From: Alentia gelatinosa
Lineage: Eukaryota; Annelida; Polychaeta; Phyllodocida; Polynoidae
DNA: 64,000 nucleotides
Reading direction: 5' to 3'
Assembly (NCBI GenBank): GCA_950022655.1
Contig: OX465584.1
Location: 61,444,841-61,508,840, forward strand
Under the pieces are notes generated by a model that was not told the origin of the DNA, searched no databases, and saw only the letters and a program-made list of their open reading frames with translations. A program made the translations under genes and the position numbers. Numbering within the stretch: the stretch's first letter is position 1; each line of letters begins with the position of its first letter. Of this stretch, positions 11,898-22,646 are shown piece by piece.

Positions 11898-12158
11898 CCT
11901 GGGACCCGGTTCACTAGTTTCGTTACAAAAGTGTTAGACAGACATGAAAAGCGGCACCAACAGTGCAAGCAAGAACGGAGTACACAGGCGGAACCCAGCC
12001 TAACAGTGACACTACAGCGTCAGTAACAAGACAATGTCTAATTCTTATGAAACCGGACACACTGTGTTTGGGGTCTGTCTTGTCACAAAACTAGTGATAC
12101 CCGATCTGTCTGTATGGTGTCACAGACGTGTCATGAAACTAGTGAAACAGGTCCCAGG
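11898..12158. mobile_element. 261-bp MITE, CCTGGGACC family, copy a
   Basis: The left end CCTGGGACCCGGTTCACTAG and the right end (ending ACTAGTGAAACAGGTCCCAGG) are inverted over about 27 bp. The interior words AAAGCGGCACCAACA and TTCTTATGAAACCGGACACA recur in the copy at 30962-31284. Confidence 0.8.
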
Positions 12159-12281
12159 TCCTACTTGCAGTGGCTTCCTATGCATGACACTCACCTTGTT
12201 TCTGCTCCATATGATCCCTAATACTATTAACAAAGGTCCTCGTGTCTTGTCAATCCAGTAGTAATTCTCTCCAATCTATAC

Positions 12282-12814
12282 TTAAAGGCATATCGGACAA
12301 TTTGGGTTGAAAATTAACACCCATGTCAGTTTCCTGAAAATTTAATATGATGATCTCCAATTGTTGTGGAACACATATGTAACTTAAAAATCGGGGGTCA
12401 CCGTGCTAGTTTTTGATTTATAGATCAATATTATGATAATATTTTATTAGTATATATATAGAAATTCTAAAAAGTATTATTTCACATAGTGAAACCCATG
12501 TCATTTTCCTAAAACTTTCGCAGAATATAGTACATATATAGTGCTACTTATTTAAGTTTAGAAAACGGTAGGTCACCGTCCTTATTTTTGATTGAATTGA
12601 AGAAAAACCATGTTTTTCAGTACATTTCCTATGTAAGTCAAGCAAATGTAGTTTGGCCTATTTTACCTATTAGGTTTGTATAAACTGGAAAAAATATCAA
12701 TTTTATACTGATGTAGAATTAGAATGAATCCCAAGAAACCCATTTTGACCAATAATTGACATTATTTAAAAATCACCAGGTGGCGACACTGTGAATTGTA
12801 GGATATGCCTTTAA
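12282..12814. mobile_element. TTAA-flanked (piggyBac-type) MITE, copy A, ~530 bp
   Basis: TTAA followed by AGGCATATCGGAC at the left; GTAGGATATGCCT followed by TTAA at the right. Terminal inverted repeat AGGCATATC. The interior is AT-rich and ends CACCAGGTGGCGACACTG, matching copy B at 17697-18247. TTAA target duplications are the hallmark of piggyBac-superfamily transposition (established knowledge). No transposase in the window. Confidence 0.8.
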
Positions 12815-13085
12815 ATCTGCCAAAGCAATTTTCTTCAATTAAGTTAGTTTCTGAGACTGATCCCATCAGGAGGTCCCAGACCATCCACAGACCACCCTGA
12901 GGATCTACAGACTGCCCCATTTAAACAAGGCACTTCCCTCCCTCTGAGTCAAATGACCCTGGAAGGCCAATGGCGTAAAAACATGGATGTAAATGCTCTT
13001 CCTTTTCATAAATTGTCATTCAGTGAAGTTTGGGGGAGAGAGTAATTGTAATTTTATCAAGATTATGCTACACACATCATTTGGG
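12815..13085. other. No gene recognised
   Basis: Nothing recognised. Confidence 0.4.
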
Positions 13086-13975
13086 GGTTGCCGAGCACGC
13101 CCACCTACTTGGGATGCCTAGCCACGCCCACTTCTTAGGAAGCAAAGTTATGACCATTTACTGTGGATGCCTTGCTACGCCCACATACTACTGGGTGTGA
13201 ACCAACGCCCATTTACTGGGATGCTAAAAGATACTTGGAATGAACGGCCATCGCCACATACCCCATCCACACAGGTTATATAGGAATTTTATGATTGCCA
13301 ACAAAATTTGTAATATCATAACAACAGGGACAATGTTAAACCCACTTATGCTTCATAGCAAATTCGTCGTACTCACCTAACATGTATATATGTTGCTTAT
13401 AGAAAATGCAAACATCATTTGGAGTCTAGTGAAAATACAGTTTATACTATAAAGAAAAGAAGGAAAATACTGGAGATGCCTAACCATGGCAATTCTCTGA
13501 ACATAACTAGCCACGCCTTATGACTGGGTATGCTTAGCCACAGCCAATTACTAAGGATGCCTGGCCATACAAATAACTCGGGATCCCAAGCCATACTCAC
13601 TACCAGAGGACTGCCAAGCCACACTTACTTAGTTTGAATGCCTACCCGTACCTTATTACATGCGAAGCTGATACACGCCCATGGATATAAGTGGGGCTGC
13701 TAAGCCACGCCCACTTACTCGGGATGCTGAGTGACACCTCCTTACTCGGGATGCCAAGCTACGCCCATTTACTGCTTGGTCTGGAGCCACGCCCAATCAC
13801 AGGGATGTTAAGCCACACCCAGTTTACTCAGGATTCCTAGCCATGCCCATTTACCTTGGATACTTGGCCACGCCCACTTCCTCGCGATGTTAATCCTAGC
13901 CCACTAGCCCATGACGAGCCACGCCTACTTACTGCTAGGTCCAAAGCCATGCCCACTGGATTGTTACGATACGCC
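13086..13975. repeat. Degenerate minisatellite, GCCACGCCCACTTACT units (~27-36 bp)
   Basis: Repeats of GCCACGCCCACTTACT followed by a GGGATGC word, strongly diverged in length and sequence, with an interruption near 13250-13450. It runs directly into the SINE at 13991. Confidence 0.75.
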
Positions 13976-13990
13976 CTCTCGCTGGGAGAA

Positions 13991-14500
13991 GGGGAGTTAT
14001 CTTAGTGCTTAAGGCACTGGACTTTTAACACTAAGGTTGTAGGACTTTGTGGGTTCAAGTCCCTCTACAGCCACCTTTTTCCTTCACCCCCAGCAGTGGT
14101 AGATTTACTGTTATATTAAAGGCCAGTCCTTCTGATACCATGTCTATGTGGTGTGGTGTACAGCCACCTTTCTCCTTCATCCCCAGCAGTAATAGATTCA
14201 CTGCTATATCAAAGGCCAATCCTTCTTATACCATGTCTATGTGGTGTGGTATACAGCCACCTTTCTCCTTCATCCCCAGCAGTAGTAGATTTACTGCTAT
14301 ATCAAAGGTCAGTCCTTCTCATACCATGTCTATGTGGTGTGGGAAGTAAAAGAACTCTCACCTCAGTAAATGTGTAGGGGTGAGATTTCTACCTAAATTC
14401 ATGACATAGATTCGATCTATGTCCCTTGCGGTGTAAAAGAAACCTTGAGAAAGTCTGGTAAGAACCTGTAATGGTTAACTGGACCATGCAACCAACCAAC
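13991..14500 (+). mobile_element. tRNA-headed SINE with three 93-bp internal repeats (S1)
   Basis: The head resembles a tRNA: an A-box-like GGAGTTATCTTAGTGCTTAA and a B-box-like GGGTTCAAGTCCC (14051). Three tandem 93-bp units follow, anchored by CCATGTCTATGTGGTGTGG at 14138, 14231 and 14324. The tail is GTGTAGGGGTGAGATTTCTA, then TGGTTAACTGGAC at the end. Pol III transcription and LINE-driven mobilisation are inferred from the family type. Confidence 0.8.
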
Positions 14501-14930
14501 CACGCCCAACGATATAATATTATGGATTATAAGACCCTGAACTGGGCAGTAGAATAAACCACTAATCAAACTCCACACATAGACATAGCTCAGCAACTAG
14601 AATTACATCACAACTCAATCCCTACTTCAACCTATTCGCACTGCCCAGAGCTTTGTGCACTGCTCCATTGTTAAATCTGTCCTATTCGGCCTCCCATAGA
14701 GTGCCCTATCGTCTACATCTACCAGTGGGACACCGCAGGGGGACTTCCAAACAGTAAACAATGGAGGTTGGAGCCCTACCCGACTTCCCCTGGAGTACCG
14801 GGCCGATCGGGGGGCCTTCCCCACCAATTATACCCGGCCAGGCCTGATGCCAACTGCAATTGGCCACTGGTGGCCCCTAGAGGGGGTTTTAATCATTGAC
14901 AGCCATGTTGCTGTTGGAAAGGCTCTATAG
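14501..14930. other. No gene recognised
   Basis: Nothing recognised. Confidence 0.35.
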
Positions 14931-15009
14931 GTCTGTCGCCTCAGTGACTGAGTATGTGTAGGGCTGTGTGGGAGGGTAAGAGAGACTGCGTAGGATAAAC
15001 CGTCAATAT

Positions 15010-15366
15010 GTGTTTTTATCATCCACCTAATACAAAGTGTCCATAGAAAACACATGGGGATGGTGTAGATCTACATACCCGGAGCATACGGATATATGTT
15101 GTATGCTCCAGGTAGCAAAAGCCGGCGCATACGGAAAAATAGTGCGTATGAAGGAATAGTGCGTACCTAAATGAACCAATATCAGTACCTAACTTGTCAG
15201 GAAAAGGTGCATAATAAGTACAATATAGATTGGTTTCAGATAAAAGTGGTTGTATACTCCTCAGAGTTGACCCTGAGCAATATCCTCGCATACGCTCGGA
15301 TATTACTACGCGTCAACTCCTCTGAGCATACCACCGCTTGTATCTAAGACCAGTCAATATTGTGTA
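15010..15366 (-). mobile_element. Hairpin element family A, copy A2 (one 73-bp unit)
   Basis: Reverse orientation: TATCATCCACCTAATAC, one monomer, spacer, then the ~145-bp hairpin (about 15218-15365) with apex ATATCCTCGCATACGCTCGG. Inserted inside repeat R. The uninterrupted R copy near 15844 shows that little or no target sequence was duplicated. Confidence 0.75.
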
Positions 15367-15465
15367 TGTATCTGCAATTGTACTGTTGATGGGTGATGGT
15401 AGGTTGTTGTTCGTTGTTCGGTGATCACCGTTGGGAAGGTTTTCCACTTGGCCGACAAAAGTCAT

Positions 15466-15747
15466 TATCAAGAGACGTCACGAGTTTGAGTCTGAGTTTA
15501 TTTATGTCACGCATTTTGTGGGCTCCATTATTTCACGAGTCAAAGACGAGTGATATTTCGGAGCCCACAGAATGAGTGACATAAGTAAACTCAATCTCCA
15601 ACGAGTGGCGTCTATATCTTATCCTACCCCGTTTCCACATTTTTTCAGTATTGGAAAGTAGTGGCATAAACAACACTTTATGTCACACCCGTGACATAAA
15701 CGAATTCCATGTTAAGCCTATGGCGTTTTTTATTAGGGGTAGGATAA
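15466..15747 (-). mobile_element. Composite box-core-hairpin element, subfamily a, copy 2
   Basis: Begins TATCAAGAGACGTCAC. Hairpin with apex TCACGAGTCAAAGACGAGTGA minus its last base (15533-15552), box TTATCCTACCCC (15619-15630), inner palindrome, core complement ATGTTAAGCCTATG (15709-15722), outer box GGGGTAGGATAA (15736-15747). Reverse-complement sister of 9915-10195. Confidence 0.8.
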
Positions 15748-16281
15748 TATACTTAATCAGTGACCCTGATAATCAGAGGTTCGTTTCCACTCACTGAAAT
15801 CTTGGCATGGGAGGGTAACAGATACTGCATAGGTTACGCCATCAATTTGTGTTTGTATCTTGGAGGTACTATTGATGGGTGATGGTTGGTTGTTGTTCAC
15901 AGGTGTTCGGTGAGTACCGTACAGAGGGTTTTTCACTTGGCCGACAAAAGTTTTACACTTCACTGGTGTAATCGATTTTTTTTATTTTTTTTTTTTATTC
16001 AGTAGGTTTACATATCATAGTATATAATACAAAAGGTCATATCATATTCGCCGATAGGGCGTTCTTCCATATGATAGACATAGAACAAGGGTATAAAGAT
16101 ACAAAAAATATCGATTGAATTTAAAGTAATATTAGATAATTACAATTTAAATTTAAGTTCCAGCTATAGCTGAGGTGCTAACCTATGGTGTCTACATTCT
16201 GAAAATAAAAGAGCTAAGCTCATTTTCTTTTTCTTTTAAATGCACATTCTTATGAATGTAAAATGTTTCAATGTGTATAAT

Positions 16282-16705
16282 AAAGGGAAAACATAACTGG
16301 TGTTAATCTGTGAATTGTTACTTACTCACGGAATCGAAAAAAATTTGCCCCTTCCGCCTGACGGCGTCAGGGCAAGTATTTGCCGACGCGAGAGTTCGCA
16401 TTAATTCACAGATTAAACACCCTATCAGTTTCCCTCTTTATCTGTCCCATAGGCTCAACATTGGGAACTCGTTATCCATGCCCCTACGAGTATTGCAGTT
16501 AGTTCTCCATGGTCTAAATCCTGTGTGTTGTCTGTTCTTTAAGTGTGTACAGGGGTGAGATAAAGTGATATAAGTCACTGTTCTACTTGTTTTAATTCTA
16601 CGTGATATTCACTCATCTGTCGCCTCGTTCATATCACTCTGCGTTAGACTCAACGAGAATAACGACTTTGACCAAAACTTGTTGGTTTCTTCTTTGATAC
16701 TTTTG
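16282..16705 (+). mobile_element. Composite element, subfamily e, copy 11, with hairpins on both sides
   Basis: A first hairpin (16282-16441) has arms AATCTGTGAATT/AATTCACAGATT and apex near CCGCCTGACGGCGTCAGGG. It runs into a box-like TTTATCTGTCCC, core CATAGGCTCAACATTGGG and box GGGGTGAGATAA (16552-16563). A second hairpin follows (16566-16705) with apex CACTCATCTGTCGCCTCG. The central module matches 45533-45670 nearly base for base. Confidence 0.7.
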
Positions 16706-16847
16706 GAAATTCAATGAGACTCATCTTTTTATGACAGTACATGTACCTATGTCAAAACCTCAGCATTAATCCTGGCCCTTATAAAAGGTTATGATTCCTT
16801 AGAGTCTTAATCCTGAGTGTTCAAGGCCTGAGGTAATAGGATTCCGT

Positions 16848-17320
16848 TTGGCTGAATTTGCTGCTGATTACCACTCAGGTCCTGATCGTGTTAGCCCTGA
16901 TCCATATACAGACCAAACATGGCCCGAGAAGGATCAAAACATTATTCGGGTAAAGGGGGGCGTCCACCAACCACAACAAGGCTACGACAATGGCTTCACG
17001 ACAAGGTCCACGATTGGCCTACGATTGGAGGCCTTGTCTAGAACGAGGCCACGACAAGGCCATGATTGGAAGCTTGTTGGGAGCCTTCCGACAAGGCTAC
17101 GACAACATCAGACATGTTCGATTTTTCCAATGACTGGACCCTTGTCGTGGAGTGTCATGGCATGTCAGTAGCATGTCGCAGAGGTCTATGATAGGAAATT
17201 TTGGTGGAGCATGCACTTCCCGACAAGCCCCGACAACGCTGTCATAAAGCGCTGATTGGAACTTTCTTTCAGTGCTTGTCGCAGCCTTGTCGTGGCCTTA
17301 AATGGAATGAAACTTCACAG
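16848..17320. repeat. CGACAAGGC-rich repeat block, probable diverged MITE
   Basis: The word CGACAAGGC or GACAAGG and its complement (CCTTGTCG, GCTTGTCG) occurs about ten times on both strands. A 107-codon open frame over part of this block has no recognisable domain. Boundaries unclear. Confidence 0.45.
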
Positions 17321-17403
17321 CAATAAGTTATAATATAAAATTTACTCTCTAATTGAGAGGTGCATCTATACAGGAACACGATTGCAATCACTTTAGTTTA
17401 GAG

Positions 17404-18262
17404 GGTGAGGAGTTAGCTCAGTGATTAAGGCACTGGATTTCTAACCCCAATGTTGGCAGCCACTCTTCTCATTCATCCCCAGCAGTGGTAGATTTACTGT
17501 TATATCGAAGGTCAATCCTTCTCATACCATATTAATGTGGGTTGGGAAGAAAAAAAACCATCTTTCCTGTAGATGTGTAGTGGTTAGATACCTGCCAACA
17601 TTCATTGCATAAATTCGATCACCACCATTGTGGTGTAAAAGAACTGTTAGTGTTAGTGAGAAAGTCTGTTAAGAACCTGTAATGGTTAGCTGGACGTTAA
17701 AGGCATATCGGACCCATGTCAATTTCCTGAAAATCTAATATGATGATCTCCAAGTGTTTTGGAACAAATATCTAACTTAGAAATTGGAGGTCACCATGCT
17801 AGTTTATGACTTAGAGATCAGTAATATGATAATTTCATAAAAGAATATATACGAATTCTGAAAAGTTGTTTTTCACATTGTAAAATCCATGTCATGTTTT
17901 TCAAACTATCGCAGAATGTAGTAAATGTATCACACTACACATCTAACCTTTAAAGATAGTTACCAAACTTGTTTCTGAGATAATTCAAGAAAATGACATT
18001 TTTCAGTACATTTTGGGGTAGCACCTAAAACGCCGAGTGAAACCCTTATTTTTAAGTACATTTCCTGTATAAACAAACAAATGAAAGTGGGCCTATTTTA
18101 CCTATTGGGTTAAGTGAAACCAACCAATAATGAAATTTTGCTCTCATGAGTTTTGAATATGCCCCAAATTAGCAATTTCAATGTATAAATGTTGATATAT
18201 AAAAATTACCAGGTGGCGCCACTGATCAGTGTAGGATATGCCTTTAAATAAGATCAACACAC
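17404..18262 (+). mobile_element. tRNA-headed SINE with one 93-bp unit (S2), split by a TTAA MITE
   Basis: Head GGAGTTAGCTCAGTGATTAA at 17409, one internal unit, then the family tail to GCTGGACGTTAA at 17700. The MITE at 17697-18247 intervenes and the SINE end resumes as ATAAGATCAACACACC. In the intact copy S4 the same junction reads GGACGTTAAATAAAACCAAC. Confidence 0.8.
17697..18247. mobile_element. TTAA-flanked (piggyBac-type) MITE, copy B, nested in SINE S2
   Basis: TTAA (17697-17700) then AGGCATATCGGAC; right end GTAGGATATGCCT then TTAA (18244-18247). About 550 bp including both TTAA. The interior follows copy A at 12282-12814 with indels. The SINE consensus gives the empty site, which fixes the TTAA as a true 4-bp target duplication. 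Confidence 0.85.
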
Positions 18263-18675
18263 CAACACACACACTTTAATTTACGTACCCAACGTGACAA
18301 TTCCTGATAACGATATAACAAACATCCTTAATTCATAGAGCAATCCACCCACACCAAATAAGAAACACCCCACCAGTTATCTATAACCTCTCGCCTGCAA
18401 AATGAAATGGTAAAAAGCCGACGAAATAGACTGTCCATCTAATCTGAAGCCAATGTGTGTAAACACTATCGACGCCTTTACGATGCTATCAGATAAGACC
18501 AGTAGCGGTGTGAGGGTAATGCATAACACCCTGGTCTGCAGGGGGCAGTGTGCTGGGGCAATCTGAGTGGGTATTGACTGGGTGCCCCCGGTTGACCACT
18601 GGGCAGCGCGTACAGTGTATATGAGCGTATTGACCAGTGTCTGGGTGTGTTACGCAGAGCCACTCACTGGTGGTG
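18263..18675. other. No gene recognised
   Basis: Nothing recognised. Confidence 0.35.
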
Positions 18676-20225
18676 TCCGATCAGCGAGCTGCTCGGACGA
18701 GTTAGTGGTGTGTGAGCAGGAACATAGTGACAGTTGGGGGGAGTACGGAATATGGCAAACTTTTCTGGGATTGCGCATCGAGATGATTTGGGGAGTTTGG
18801 GGAAAGTCAATTCGTCTTTTTTTTCATTTATTACTACAAAAAGTTCTTACAGGCGTACAAACTTCCACCGTAACTTACAGTTGGTGGGTTCATGGGTAAC
18901 GAATAATAACATAAGGATTTAATGTGGTTGACGCACATTTTTTTCCGGGACTGTTAAAGTTTCCAAAACTAGTGAGGAAAAGATTTTACCAAAGATTTTA
19001 ATTTAAGACATAATATATGTAAAATAAAAGAAATACAAATATTAATTGTTTGACATATAAAGGATATAAATAAGTTGATATGAGACCTACTGTCCGATCA
19101 GGGAGTTGCTCACAGAGCTGTTTGGACGAGTTAGTGGAGTGTGGGCAGGAACTGCGCGTAGAACATGATGATGGCTGGAGGGAGTAGGGAATATGGCAAA
19201 CTTTTCTGGGATTGCGTATCAAGATGATTTGGGGAGTTTGGGTAAAGTCAATTCGTCTTTTTTTTCATTTATTACTACAAAAAGTTCTTACAGGCGTACA
19301 AACTTCCACCATAACTTACAGTTGGTGGGTTCATGGGTAACGAATAATAACATAAGGATTTAATGTGGTTGACGCACATTTTTTTCCCGGACTGGGAAAG
19401 TGTCCAAAACTAGTGAGGAAAAGATTTTTACCAAACATTTGAATTTAAGACATTATATATGTAAAATAAAAGACATACAAATAGTAATCGTTTGACATAT
19501 AAAGGATATAAATAAGTTGATGTGATTCCTACTGTCCGATCAGCGAGTTGCTCACAGAGCTGTTCATATGAGTTAGTGGAGTGTGGGCAGGAACTGTGCG
19601 TAGAACATGATGACGGCTTGGGGGAGTAGGGAATATGGCAAACTTTTCTGGGATTGCGTATCAAGATGATTTTGGGAGTTAGGAAAGTCTTTCTTTTTTT
19701 TATTACTACTACACAACGGTTCTTACAGGCGTACAAACTTCCACCGTAAGTTACAATTGGTGGGTTCATGGGTAACATATAAACATAAGGATTTAATGTG
19801 GTTGACGCACATTTTTTTCCGGGACTGGGAAAGTTTCCAAAACTAGTGAGGAAAAGATTTTTACCAAACATTTGAATTTAAGACATTATATATGTAAAAT
19901 AAAAGACATACAAATATTAATCGTTTGACCTATAAAGAATATAAATAAGTTGATGTGATTCCTAATGTCCGCTCAACGAGTTGCTCGCAGAGCTGTTCGT
20001 ATGAGTTATTGGAGTGTGGGCAGGAACTGTGCGTAGAACATGATGACAGCTGGGGGGAGTAGGGAATATGGCAAACTTTTCTGGGATTGCGTATCAAGAT
20101 GATTTTGCGAGTTGCGAATTTGTTTTTTATTACTACACCACGGTTCTTACAGGCGCATCTTCCATCATAAGTTACAGCTGGTGGGTTTACAGGTAAAAAA
20201 TAATAACATAAGAATTTAATGTGGT
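18676..20225. repeat. ~430-bp satellite, four tandem copies
   Basis: Units begin at about 18676, 19093, 19535 and 19968 (TCCGATCAGCGAG forms), spaced 417, 442 and 433 bp. Each contains GGGAATATGGCAAACTTTTC, TTCTTACAGGCG and TGTGGTTGACGCACATTTTT. A 147-codon minus-strand frame (19428-19871) spans parts of two units and is repeated in degraded form in neighbours. No domain seen, so I treat it as satellite DNA. Confidence 0.85.
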
Positions 20226-20395
20226 AGGGAATAGAGGGAAACTATGTTCTGGTGAGAGAAAGTCAAAGTTACGAGATAAGACTCAGAAAAATTACCGCGC
20301 AAGGCCTTGGCTGCAGATTGTAATTTTTCAAAGCCTCACCGAGCAACTTTGACTTTCTTTATCCAGAAACTTGGTTTCACTATTCCTATATACCT
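20226..20395. mobile_element. ~170-bp hairpin element
   Basis: Left GGAATAGAGGGAAAC and GAGAAAGTCAAAGTT are inverted at the right as AACTTTGACTTTCTT and GGTTTCACTATTCC. The apex contains GCGCAAGGCCTTGGCTGC. Not assigned to families A, B or the composite element. Confidence 0.6.
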
Positions 20396-21082
20396 TCAAA
20401 TGTAGTTTAATGGCAATAAATAGCGTTATTTGCTTACTCACCATCAAACGTTAAGCCAAATACAACCTTATTGAGTAACTTAACACTCTATGTTTTCTTC
20501 CCACTGCACTTTCATATGAATTTAATAAGAGACGATCTGATTGGCGTAACTTCAAACCTTTTGGTAGTAAACATCAGTCTTCGGTAGTAAACGTCAGCCT
20601 TTGGTAGTAAACGTAATTTATTCCACCCCCTGCAATGTGGTGTAACCATAGAATGCTCGGCTATAGGTATTTAGGACTATGGGAACCATGTGAGGTAAAT
20701 GAATCCCACTCTGTGAATTCCACTTAAAGGGAAACTCGAGTCTACCCCCACCTAAAAAAATGCAAGAGTATAATGCTTGTGCTTTCGATACGTATGGATT
20801 GTCTTTTGTGGGTTCCCTTGCTTTGATTTAATCATCTCAAGGCTCTGATATTGTTATATGATATGATCACGGCCGCTTCTATCGCGTAAAATAGCAGGAA
20901 TTCATTTTTGGGGTAGCAGTAGAATGAAGTCCGTGTAACCGATTTGCATTTTCCGGTTTTATAAGAGAGATTTCAACTAAAGACTTGATAGGACGTAAAG
21001 GCAGATCATACGAACTAATGTAGGTCAACCATCCACTGCCTCCAACATCCAATCATATTACAGGCATGTCCGATCAGAGACA
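20396..21082. other. No gene; short triplication of a GGTAGTAAACGTCAG word
   Basis: Near 20561-20620 the words TTTGGTAGTAAACATCAG, TTCGGTAGTAAACGTCAG and TTTGGTAGTAAACG follow one another. Otherwise nothing recognised. Confidence 0.5.
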
Positions 21083-21116
21083 GGGTCAAAGGTCAGAGGT
21101 CAAAGGTCAGAGGTCA
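21083..21116 (+). promoter_or_regulatory. Five AGGTCA half-sites in DR1 spacing
   Basis: GGGTCA at 21083 followed by four AGGTCA at 21090, 21097, 21104 and 21111, each separated by one base. This is the DR1 arrangement bound by RXR, HNF4 and COUP-TF type nuclear receptors (established knowledge). No gene is evident nearby, so it may equally be a 7-bp microsatellite. Confidence 0.45.
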
Positions 21117-21731
21117 GTGTGGGGTATCGTAATTACTCCACATGTCAACAGAGACAACGAAACGACCTTGTTTTATTTTGATGGATCCTTGTATCGCTGC
21201 ATTATTACCTGAGAGTATACAACAATTACTAGACGTAGCTAGAGCAACATTGAAACAATTTGTGCCAAACATGTTACCAAATAAGGAACTATTTACATTG
21301 GTATAGATCAAGGATCTAAAGTATATACCAGACTACTGTTTTCCTAATATATTTGTCCCATGAGATTACTACACGCTTTCAACTTGTGAAATACTTCCCA
21401 AGTGTACCATCGTTCGTGTAGTTCCCTCATAGTTTGAGTTGGATTTACTTTTATATTAATACAGTTTTAGGCTGATAATACTAAAAGATGCCAACTTGAA
21501 TAGTAAGTACACTAAGAAATGTTTATCATTTCCATTTTCTCATCTTCTCCTGAGTTCTAGTTTATGTCCTTCTCTAACAAAACTCAATTTGTCTTCAGAA
21601 AATAATATTTGTTCATTGTTGATAATGAGTATACTCTTTTGTCTTTCTCAGGTATGTGGATCTATCCTAGTCTGGGACGTTTTCATGATCCAGACATTTG
21701 GATCTTACATCAAGGTAGGACACCATTAGTT

Positions 21732-22050
21732 GCGGAGTTAGCTCAGTGGTAAGGCACTGGACCCAAGTCTTGACTGCAGCCACTCTTCTCCTTCATACCT
21801 CCAGCAGTGGTAGACTCACTGCGATATCAAAGGCCAATCTTTCTCACACCATGTCTATGTGGTGTGGTGTACAGCCACCTTTCTCCTTCACCACCAGCAA
21901 TGGTAGATTTACTGCTATATCAAAGCCCAGTCCTTCTCATACCATGTCTGTGTGGGGTCGTGTACAGCCACCTCTCTCCTTCATCCCCAGCAGTGGTAAA
22001 TTTACTGCTATATCAAAGGCCAGTCATTCTCATACCATGTCTATGTGGTC
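21732..22050 (+). mobile_element. tRNA-headed SINE, three 93-bp units, 3' truncated (S3)
   Basis: Head GCGGAGTTAGCTCAGTGGTA with a shortened B-box region, then three units anchored by CCATGTCTATGTGGTGTGG or a variant. The sequence leaves the family after the third unit, so the tail is missing. Confidence 0.75.
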
Positions 22051-22254
22051 TTTTTGGTGTCTTTTTTAGAGTATTTTATTTTGGCTGGCCAGTGCTCAGC
22101 TAAAGGATGTATCTGCTAGTTTCAATGCCTGTTGGCAAACAATGAAATAATGGATGAGACCTGTGTACACTTGAGTAGATAAAACGGATAGTCAGACCCT
22201 TGATGGGTATAGAAACTAACAGAAATACAATGAAGGAATAAATAAAGTTAAGAG

Positions 22255-22338
22255 CTATGGTACATAGTGAAGGGACTTATCCATTAAGAGCCGTTTAAAT
22301 TCATCATATGATTCAATAGATCTCAGGTCTGCCGGTAA
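22255..22338 (-). pseudogene. LINE ORF C-terminal remnant
   Basis: The minus strand reads LPADLRSIESYDEFKRLL, then MDKSLHYVP and a stop (22255-22257). The pattern LP-DLR---S---FK--L is typical of the extreme C-terminus of CR1/Jockey-like reverse transcriptase proteins. It is cut exactly where the Harbinger element starts, so the transposon probably landed in an old LINE 3' end. Assigned from the motif only. Confidence 0.55.
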
Positions 22339-22339
22339 A
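22336..22339. repeat. Left TAAA flanking repeat of the Harbinger element
   Basis: TAAA immediately precedes the left terminus; TAAA (29879-29882) immediately follows the right terminus. PIF/Harbinger elements usually duplicate 3 bp (TWA), so the fourth matching base may be chance. Confidence 0.65.
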
Positions 22340-22379
22340 GGCCTACATCCACCAAAGTTGGTATTGAATCCGTCCGTCA
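22340..22379 (+). repeat. Harbinger left terminal inverted repeat
   Basis: 40 bp from GGCCTACATCC to CCGTCCGTCA. It matches the right end with one 3-base gap and one substitution. Confidence 0.9.
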
Positions 22380-22646
22380 TTTTATTGAGCCGTCCGTCAA
22401 AAAACTCGACAGATGTGTCGACGGTTACCCGACGGACGGGAAAAACCGTCTTCCACCAACCATCCGTCCGTCCATCCGTCCGTCCGTCCGTCCGTCCGTC
22501 TACTTATTGAAGCCCGTCCGTAGTCACGGATTAGTAAACCTGACCTAGAAAAGCCATGTGACAGTCACGTGACATTGGGTACTACGCATGAACAAATTGA
22601 CTACTTTCGTTCTAGCACACACGCAGTTCCAACACGTTGTTCAAAC

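Larger units (their letters stand above)
14935..15985 (+). repeat. Two tandem copies of repeat family R, the first split by insertions
   Basis: R copy 2 (about 15760-15985) reads through GTGTTTGTATCTTGGAGG and TTGATGGGTGATGG without interruption and ends CACTTGGCCGACAAAAGT. R copy 1 has the same phrases, split by a hairpin-A element (15010-15366) and followed immediately by a composite element (15466). Copy 2 therefore serves as an empty-site reference. Confidence 0.7.

Noticed and set aside
19428..19871. 147-codon minus-strand frame
   Set aside because: Lies across units of the ~430-bp satellite and is broken in neighbouring units; no domain.
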